64,000 bases of DNA from the NCBI RefSeq assembly GCF_964355755.1, contig NC_092677.1:6579001-6643000 (forward strand), given 5' to 3'. Every line of letters starts with the position of its first letter. Within the stretch, counting starts at the first letter, position 1. Both the position numbers and the translations under genes were made by a program. A model generated the notes under the pieces. That model was not told the DNA's origin. It made no database searches and saw only the letters and a list, made by a program, of their open reading frames with translations. Positions 56,477 through 64,000 of the stretch are shown piece by piece. The stretch is from Antedon mediterranea (Eukaryota; Echinodermata; Crinoidea; Comatulida; Antedonidae).

Positions 56477-59400
56477 GTATGCTAACTGTTCATAAATTAT
56501 TTGTTTTAATTATTAATTTAATCATAATGTTTTATATTACACGGGCTTTTATTTAATATTAATAAAGTTCAATGTAATACTGTATAGCGCAAAATGTTGG
56601 GTTCCTAACAGTCAACAAAAATGAGAAAAATATGAAAATCAAAAAGGTAAATGTGTAATGATGAAAGTGAAAATTAAAAAGGTGGGTTTTGGAGAGTTGT
56701 TCAGCTTTCCTGACTGATTGAGTTAAGAAGGAAGTTGATAGTAGCAGACATGGAAAAGGCACGTTCCATACAACTTGAAGGTCGTGAATATAGGCCTTTA
56801 GTAAAACCTCCGATGATGACCTCAAAATACTTTTTTTTTCGGAGAAATGATACATATATTAAATATTGGAGCCATGTTAGGATGTAATGTACATCACTCT
56901 TTTCTCAACTGCCAACCAATTTAGCTGCTCCATTTCTGGTGTAATAATGCTGTCATGTTGGGATTTAAAGAATCAGTGGGCACGCTTGGCCTTAGTGATA
57001 GCAGTAGTTGCAAGCCCACAAAGGAGGTGATTGCACGAAGCTTGTCTGGATGAAACAAGTTCATTGACTAATGTTCCCGACGACTTTGCGTTCAGTTAAA
57101 TGTCCAATCTTGCGGTTGAAATTCATTGCAGATTTGCACACTTTGTCCACAGGAGCAGACAAATTTAAGACAGAGTTAACTTAAGATTTCGAGGTGATGG
57201 TCTATGATCAAAGAGTTGCCAATGTTTACAGGTGTCCAATCTTCAGGTCTATGACGACATGTAAAATAAATCAATTTAGTCTTGGCATCATTCAGTATTC
57301 AAGTATGTTGTGTGTACAGTATGATTTCACCAATACCGAAGTTCCAAGCTTTCTCACACAGCCTCTTGCAATGTAAAACTGAGTGGTTGATTCAGCATAG
57401 ACCATGCTGCATACCATAGAAGGTTCACGAAAGTGCGCGCATAACCAATTACGACTGAGAGGAGAGGACAACCCAAATGTGTTGCGTCACAGGCCTATTA
57501 CGAGTACAGTAGGTAGGATTGGCCAACAAAAGTGCGCGCTTAACTCAATTAGGACTGAGGAGGGGACAACCCAAATGTGTTGCTTCACAGGCATATTTAT
57601 TGGTAAATTGACAATGGTGATGATGTTAGGCAGTCTTATGTTTAGCGTGACAGGGCATATGGTGTTAATTCAGCTCCTGTAAGCATCTATAGTACTTGAC
57701 ATTTAGTACGTGTTAAATTAACTAGCTGTAGAATGTTTTTATATTGTTTCTTGGAAAGCACAGACAGTGATAAGCAGCATAGTTTCAATCGGCTGATATT
57801 AATGAATAACCATAGTTATGTATGTTGAATGACATAACTCTAGGTGGGATCTTCAGATAACATCCATGTTATCCTATGCTTTATCCATTGGTCAATTGTT
57901 TCTTTATAAATGCATTAATTGATTTTAATTGAACTAATTTAACGTGTAAATTCAGTTCAATTTATTTTATTATTTTACTGTATGTTCACAAAATAAATAA
58001 CCTATGTAGATCTTATGCATACAGCACAATCAATTTATTTACAACGTAGAGTCTGCTATAAGAGAATACATTTACATTTACATACACAGGAAAAACTGTC
58101 GTGCTTCTCCGCATTTAGAAGTTGTTTACACTTTAAATTAATTCGCATGTACTCATAAAAAGTTGGAACGCCATGTTCGACAAACAGCATACACGTTACA
58201 GTTTATAGAAAAAAATGGTGCCGAAAGCATTATGATAAAAAAATACATTTAGAGATCTAATATTCAAACTCCACATTGTAGCACTTTTAACACTACAAAC
58301 AATCGTTATGTTATAGGCCTAAATAAAATGTAGCATATTTCACTGTAGCATAATATGTCAGTGATCGATTCGTAGGCGGACTTCACACCTAAGAACAAGA
58401 TCATCACCGGAAACAAATGGACAAGACAAGTCATGGCTTACTTGATACTCTGGAAATGGTACTGTAGTTAAAGTAAATCAGTATAGTTGTATATTATTTA
58501 TATCACCCGAAAAAATAGTCAATATTTTACAGTTTTAGATACTCTACAGTATACATATCAAATATCAAAAACCTTTTTCATATATTTAATATAAACTTTT
58601 AATCTACCCATCGGGGTGAATAAACATCGCAAACTGTGAGCTCCTTCGACTCCAACCTTATTATCTTTTTTGTTATATTAATACCATAATATAATTAATT
58701 ATTCAATGAATGATAGATGACAAATTGATTTATGTTATAATCGTATTTAAATGTTGTGAATGTCGTAAATTTTAATTAATTAACATAAATGTTCATCTTT
58801 CTGTTTCAAACAGTTTTGTTAATACTTTGATGATGATGAATTAAAGTAGATGATTGGCCCATGAAACTTACCGGGTTAATAACAAGCTGATAATCACAGA
58901 CTCACAAAGACAGATAGGCCTACTATTTCTAAAGTAAACATAGGCCTATAGAATTTTCGACTTATTCAAAGTATTCAGTTATATATAAAATAATTACACA
59001 GATAAAATTGATCATGACTTAGGGATTTTAGTCTCTATTTAATTGGCAAAAAAGCGAAAGTTTTCGAAATTTTCTAACTGTATTATTTCCTCATCGCTAG
59101 AGTCTATGGTAATGTTGATGCAACGTCACTTCCGTTGACTAAAGCGATGTCCCCGAGGGTGAGTTTGTTAGGCAGAAAACCCTGGGTAGGAAGTGATGTC
59201 ATAGTTTAGACTGAGGAGACCCCTGTAACGGAAAGGGCTTTCTTCAAATCTAAGGTATGGCTACCTGTAGAAAGTTTGTGAAAAAATGTTAATATTCCGA
59301 ACAGATGCCCGGAAACTCTAAAATTATTGACAAATGATTTTTACCACTGACTTTATCAAACCAGTCAGCGGACTATCCCGGCTTGCGAATAATTATGCTA

Positions 59401-61576
59401 ATCTACTTACTGTTTGAATCAGCATTAGTCATTCCATGTTGAATAAGTCATTCCAAACGTTGATGTCAAGTACCATACATAGGCCTATGTGGTTCTTGGT
59501 TAAACAACGATGAAGTATTTTTCTTTCATGCGCTTGGATGTATCCCTCCCATCTTTCTGTTTTGTCAATTTCTTTGTTTACCGTATTTCAAATTTTAACC
59601 TTATGACAACAAGTTACCATTGTCAACGTCATCTTAATTCTTTTAGGCAGGTCGTGCTGTTCGTAATGGGTTAAATGTAGCGGAGGAGTTGTGGGAATCC
59701 CACGACACGGATATGTCAGTCAGAGACGCCTACCGAACCATCGGGTGGCTACCAACGACTGCTCTAGAGAAGACGATTGAGTGGGCCTATAACGACTATT
59801 GGCTAGGAGATCGACCAAGTGTACGTTTGTTTGTATTACTACTATATTACTCAATATAATTAGCCACATATTAAAGTATAAATTGTTAACCCTCCTATTA
59901 AAAGTATAAATAAGCCAAGAAATATTAATTAGTTTTACCACATAAACATTAAGAATCTGTGTATTAATAAAAAATGTTTTATTATGATTCTATAGCCAGT
60001 AAATTTCTATCGCTAGAGTGTAATAATTGTCATTTATTTCCTCCTCAGTATGCATCGTTAATGTCACATGCGTTCGACACACCAGAGTGGGTGAAACGTG
60101 GACCGGGAGCCAGAAGGCCTGCTTACGTCACTGACCAGCGCGGTTTCAAACACTTCTTTGAAGCTAATATGCTCTTCCTGAAAAGCCCAACACATAAGTA
60201 CGTTTTGACTATTTTTCTTTTTAGTGATGGATGCTAGTTGGAAAAAAATAATTATTTACAAAACAAACATTTGCTTTGATATACTAGTGGACTTTTTTTT
60301 AAAGAAAGACCATTATTCCTAAATATTTATTATAAGGTTACGCCAGTAATGCCTGATTTCTCACGTAATGTATTTTACAATTTTAATACCATCAGAGCAA
60401 AGATCCTTTTGAATAAAAACATCACCCAAATCAACAACAACGCTATGGACGTTCAAGTGACGTGTGCAGACGGCTCAGTATATACAGCCGATTATGCTAT
60501 ATCTACGTTCAGTGTTGGTGTTCTGCAAAACAACGTTGTAAAGTTTACTCCTGGATTGCCCGGATGGAAAGTGAGAGAGTACAACAGGTATACCATGGGA
60601 GCGCATACAAAGATTTTGATGCAGTTTCCTTCAAAATTCTGGGGTAATACGGAGTTCTTATTACGAGCAACTGACCGAAAAGGGCATTATCCATTCTTCA
60701 CCGATCTTGGATCAAAAGGTAGGCTATGATATGACGACCACATATGACTGTGCCTCTATTTAGACATCATCTTGCCGTTTTGCTTACGAAAAAGTTTATC
60801 AAAAAAAATCAATTCTATCAACCTCATCCATCCAAGGTAGGCCTTTAAGCTTGGGTTCTAGTTCGAGCGAACGCATTTATTGTTAATTAATTGCGCCTAC
60901 ACCATCTTCTTGTGTTGTGCCGTAGTTTCCGAATCCAATCAAAATCCAAAGCGTGTTGGGACCGATCCCAAACGGTGTGGGATCGATAGACGCTTTAGCT
61001 TCTCTTGATGATTTTCTTAACAATTACAGTATTTATAAATATTATTAAATTATCTTCGTAGGCATTTACAGTCGTAATGTGCACGTTTTGATGGCAGAAG
61101 TAACAGGCGACGAAGCGAGGAGGATTGATCGTCAGCCGCGTTCGGTTATCAGAAACGAAATGATGGCCGTACTTCGTGGAATGTTTGGACCAAGAGTACC
61201 AGATCCTATTTCATTCCATGTAACAGACTGGAACTCTAACTCACTAACGATGGGAGCAAGATGCGTATTTGGCCCATCACTTAACAGCAAATGCTTTCAG
61301 AGGATTCAGTCAAAAGTAGGAAGGGTACTTTTTGCTGGCGAACATACAAGTCTGCGGTTCAGCTCTCACGTTCAAGGGGCTCTAGAAAGTGGTGCTCGTG
61401 AAGCAAGGAAGGCCGTAGACTGTCTCAACGGAGGAGCGTGCACTGAATGGGTCGAAGGTCATCAGTGTGCTTGTACCGGGAGTGCGCCTGCGTTTAGTAC
61501 GAACTCGGCATCAAACTTACAATTAACCGGCGCTTTACTTTTTGCAACCATTATATTTGCATTTTTTAATTTCTGA
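56048..61576 (+). CDS. Secreted, probably GPI-anchored flavin amine oxidase (polyamine-oxidase family)
   Basis: Five exons (56048-56476, 59647-59820, 60049-60197, about 60309-60718, 61062-61576) join in frame to 558 residues, close to the usual 470-560. Order: signal peptide (1-24), Gly/Pro-rich linker (25-40), Rossmann FAD motif GAGPSG (48-53) with E72 and GGR (78-80), substrate domain, TDQRGF (229-234), HTK with the flavin-facing lysine K352, and the C-terminal FAD motif GRVLFAGEHT (474-483). An EGF-like cysteine cluster (508-525) and a hydrophobic GPI-type tail (541-558) follow. The family oxidises polyamines or similar amines with FAD, releasing H2O2. Compared with plant-type polyamine oxidase, the Glu after the GAxW motif, a second active-site Glu and two tyrosines look replaced, so the substrate is uncertain. 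Start: the only ATG before the signal peptide. Confidence 0.9.
56477..59646 (+). other. Amine oxidase intron 1
   Basis: 3.2 kb, AT-rich, ending CTTTTAG. It contains a roughly 100-bp direct duplication (57432-57640). No other coding sequence is recognised. Confidence 0.8.
57432..57640. repeat. Tandem duplication in intron 1, about 100-bp unit
   Basis: AAAGTGCGCGC, ATTACGACTGAG/ATTAGGACTGAG, GACAACCCAAATGTGTTGC and CACAGGC(C/A)TAT recur in order at about 57432 and 57532. The frame across it (57404-57682) is a by-product. Confidence 0.8.
59647..59820 (+). CDS. Amine oxidase exon 2
   Basis: 58 codons between CTTTTAG and GTACGT, phase 0 at both ends. It encodes AGRAVRNGLNVAEELW through NDYWLGDRPS. 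Plant-type enzymes have DYE where this protein has DYW (W195). Confidence 0.87.
60049..60197 (+). CDS. Amine oxidase exon 3
   Basis: Acceptor TTTCCTCCTCAG, donor AA|GTACGT, ending two bases into a codon. Encodes YASLMSHAFDTPEWV and VTDQRGFKHFFEAN, which matches the (V/A)DQRGY block of the family. Confidence 0.87.
60309..60718 (+). CDS. Amine oxidase exon 4 (start uncertain)
   Basis: The reading frame through VTPVMPDFSRNVFYNFNTI to TDLGSKG is certain. It includes ADYAISTFSVGVLQ, LPGWKVR and HTKILMQFPSKFW. Its donor is AAAAG|GTAGGC, phase 1. The only AG that keeps phase with exon 3 is at 60307-60308, after a T-run, and this adds PLFLNIYYK. Family alignment would prefer a start near 60336, but that lacks a usable AG in phase. 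The resulting intron is only 111 bp. Confidence 0.72.
61062..61576 (+). CDS. Amine oxidase exon 5
   Basis: Acceptor ATCTTCGTAG. The split glycine codon rejoins as GGC, then IYSRNVHVLMAEV. It covers the flavin-binding GEHT block, the EGF-like CLNGGAC...CAC motif and the hydrophobic end TGALLFATIIFAFFNF before TGA at 61574. Confidence 0.9.
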
Positions 61577-62315
61577 TTTGCCGAAATTCGATACACTTTT
61601 ACTGTGCTTTATGGTAAAACTATAATTTAGTGGGTATAACTATGTCCATATAGATAAGCTATTATATATATATCGTCATCGGATTAGTTTATTTTGCTAA
61701 AAAATATATTAATTAAATGCTATGTGTTAATTTAAACATTTCCAATATTATGCAGACGTTCTCACAACTTTATTACCGATAGTTACACAAAAAAAAGTTT
61801 TATTTTGTAAGAAATATTGTTATACGCATCACTTGCGTCACCAGGTGCGAGTCCTAATTAGCATACTATGTTTCATTTGTGGAAATCGTTTTCATTTCAA
61901 TAGATTCCTTTATAGTAACGTTTTCGTTTACTAACAAATGGCTTGAATTTGTACCAGTAACCATGTTTAGTACTTACTTAACTGGATTATATTACGTTAT
62001 TATTACTTTTTCTTTTGACATTTTTTTGGAAATTGGAATTATTAGGCCTACACGTACACATAGTGGTAAGTTCATATTTATTTGTATACTAGTGTTTCAA
62101 AATAGCGTTCTGCATATATTCGTTCGACACGGTGTAAGTTAGCTTAACATTTCGTCTATCATAAATGTACCAGGTTTTTCTAGTAACTGTAATGTTACAA
62201 GGTCTGTACAGTGCATAAAGGTTAAGAGAACATCTATTTAGCTACAGAAACTAAAGTTTACGCCATACGGGGAGCTTTTAAGCACATAGTGCTTTGCCTC
62301 AACAAGTAAACCAAT
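61577..62315. other. 3' flank of the amine oxidase gene
   Basis: ATTAAA near 61713 could serve as a weak polyadenylation signal. The open frame at 61879-62142 is hydrophobic but unrecognisable. Confidence 0.4.
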
Positions 62316-62425
62316 AGACTTGCCCCATGTCTGAAAACTACGAATATTTGAGCGTATTATACGTATGAAACGCCACATGTGTCAACATATTTATCTTTTT
62401 ACTAATTTCGGTCTATAACCTAAAA
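62316..62425. repeat. Dispersed repeat G, copy 2
   Basis: GACTTGCCCCATGTCTGAAA, TACGTATGAAACGCCACATG and ACTAATTTCGGTCTATAACC parallel 31565-31715. Confidence 0.62.
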
Positions 62426-63444
62426 TCATGTAAGAAACAAGATAAATCTCTCGGTCAAAATTTCCCGGAAATAACAGAGGTTGCCTCTAACGCCACCAAA
62501 CCTACGTATATTTTGTCACCTGAATCTAATGTAGAATTACAAATCGAGTGAGGAATTTACCAAAATCCCCGCATATCCACAACAACATGACGTACCTTGG
62601 TTGTCGCAAACCGAACGTTCCCTATAACCAACGGGTGATTTTCAACCTGCTTATCTTAAACAATTGACTAAAACTTAGCTAAGATTAAATATTACATTAA
62701 TTATGCATTCTTGAATAAATAGATATTCAAGATTTAGTCTTGCTTACGTCTAATTTTGTGGAAAAAGAATGGCTGCTGTAATTTTTATTTAAATAAATGC
62801 TATTTTTTTTCAAAAGCTTTTGTGTTATTTTTGCGTATAAAGGAATGCTGACGGTTGTTGCAGATTTGTCCATATCTCCACCCCTCTTTCACCATTAGTA
62901 GGCCGGCTATATTATACCGTTAACGTGCATAATCAAAGGCGTTCCTGCTGCTGAGTCTCTAACCAGTTAGAGGCCTCATGGTAAAATGGCTAGTATATAG
63001 GCTTACTGATGATTGCGTGGATACTGCATTCGAAATAACTAACTTATTGAGGTTATAGAAAAAGTACTGCGTCTTACTGAAATACGGCATATAAAAAGCA
63101 TTAACCCTAAGCCCATATCACATGCAAATAAGCGAATCGAAAATTCTCCTTATACTAATTTGTGGCAATGGATATCCTACAACGACGTAGTGCAAGTACG
63201 AGTGGTCCATCGCGTAGAGAGAAAACCAATAATGTGCAAGCAACATTTCGCCCGAGGGTATCTACCACTTTAATTTAGAGGTAGGCATACCCGCTTAATA
63301 AAGAGCACTGAACTCCACGATAATCTATTAATACGGTAGCGTGGCTATTTAATTTTTATTGGAACTTGTACCAAGAGCACTTCTGAAATAATAATGTTCA
63401 AATTGAAAATTATGCATTTTTATAGTAAATCGAAAAAATAAATA
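62426..63444. other. No gene recognised
   Basis: No coding character or clear repeat ends. Confidence 0.5.
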
Positions 63445-63580
63445 AAACTTTAGTTTGCAAATTTGAGCAAACTCATCCGAGTTTGGCAAGAAAAGTTGAT
63501 AAACCACGTCAAGTTTTGAGAAGTTAGGCCAAACATGAATTCTTGGCAAACTATTTTGCCGAGGTTTTGTGAAAAGACAA
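63445..63580 (-). repeat. Dispersed repeat, inverse of the 15.4-kb repeat
   Basis: AGTTTGCAAATTTGAGCAAACTC and GATAAACCACGTCAAGTTTTG resemble the inverse of GAGTTTGCTCAAGTTTGCAAACT and its upstream part near 15380-15540. The open frames over it are by-products. Confidence 0.5.
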
Positions 63581-64000
63581 TCAATAGCCTGACAGTCATG
63601 TGGCAAAATAACAACCACCCTGAAAGTGACTGTAGACATACATACACTATATACTGGGCTTCATCATATATGGCTCTGTGTCTCAGGACGTTAAGCTTCG
63701 TAGGTAGGTTATCTAACAACGATTACAACATGTATTGAATACAACAATAGTTATAACCATCAGTGTACCATTATTAATAAACACTAAAATATAATACTTT
63801 GAAACTATGGCAGTTAAAGTAATAGGAGCCAATGCACCAGCATAACATTATCCAATGGTATTTACTGGTATTTATTGCTCGCTCATTGAAAGTGCTACAA
63901 TTTTTTTTTAAATACGTGGTGGTATAACTAACAAGGCATTGTAAAAACACATTCTGTTAAACATTCTTTAAAACATTTAAAATTAATAAATACATTAATG
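63581..64000. other. No gene recognised
   Basis: AT-rich, no supported feature up to the window end. Confidence 0.5.

Overview
The window is AT-rich animal nuclear DNA from a repeat-dense genome. It has intron-containing genes, a rhodopsin-class GPCR, tRNA-derived SINEs, 5'-truncated LINE tails and many cut-and-paste and Helitron-like elements. The very frequent palindrome TAGGCCTA, the types of SINE and LINE tails and the gene content suggest a marine invertebrate deuterostome, perhaps an echinoderm. That placement is inference; no gene here fixes the species.

Two genes can be supported, both on the + strand. The first (29164-30258) is an intronless coding region for a 364-residue class-A GPCR of peptide-receptor type, with a probable untranslated leader exon spliced in at 29120. 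The second (56048-61576) is a five-exon gene for a secreted, probably GPI-anchored flavin amine oxidase of the polyamine-oxidase family. It keeps the FAD site and the catalytic lysine but has lost several substrate-site residues, and it ends in a partial EGF-like cysteine motif. The two genes show no functional link.

Nearly everything else is mobile DNA, and much of it can be resolved to exact ends. 2.1-2.4 kb and 36.2-36.4 kb: two copies of a Harbinger-like MITE with TWA target duplications. 3.7-6.5 kb: a giant imperfect palindrome holding a nested 856-bp inverted-repeat element with a 9-bp duplication. 19.6-21.5, 34.4-35.4 and 37.6-39.0 kb: three copies of one non-autonomous Helitron-like family (5' TC, 3' hairpin plus CTAG, A/T flanks); the first is split by a LINE tail with a 6-bp duplication. 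32.6-36.0 kb: a four-level nest. A 79-bp satellite with a 316-bp higher-order period abuts a MITE, the MITE is split by a 2.2-kb element with a perfect TAA duplication, and that element holds a Helitron copy. Several MITE families recur through the window: family A (GGTTCCCACTAG ends), family B (AGTCGCGTGC ends), family C (GCTCTGTCTACA ends) and family D (AGATGTATTGTCCC ends). One C and one D copy share a single TTAA.

The least expected finding is a set of ultra-short perfect or near-perfect palindromes (31, 36 and 37 bp). Each is flanked by its own 7-8 bp direct repeat, and one has an empty site in a paralogous repeat. They look like transposed elements that consist only of terminal inverted repeats.
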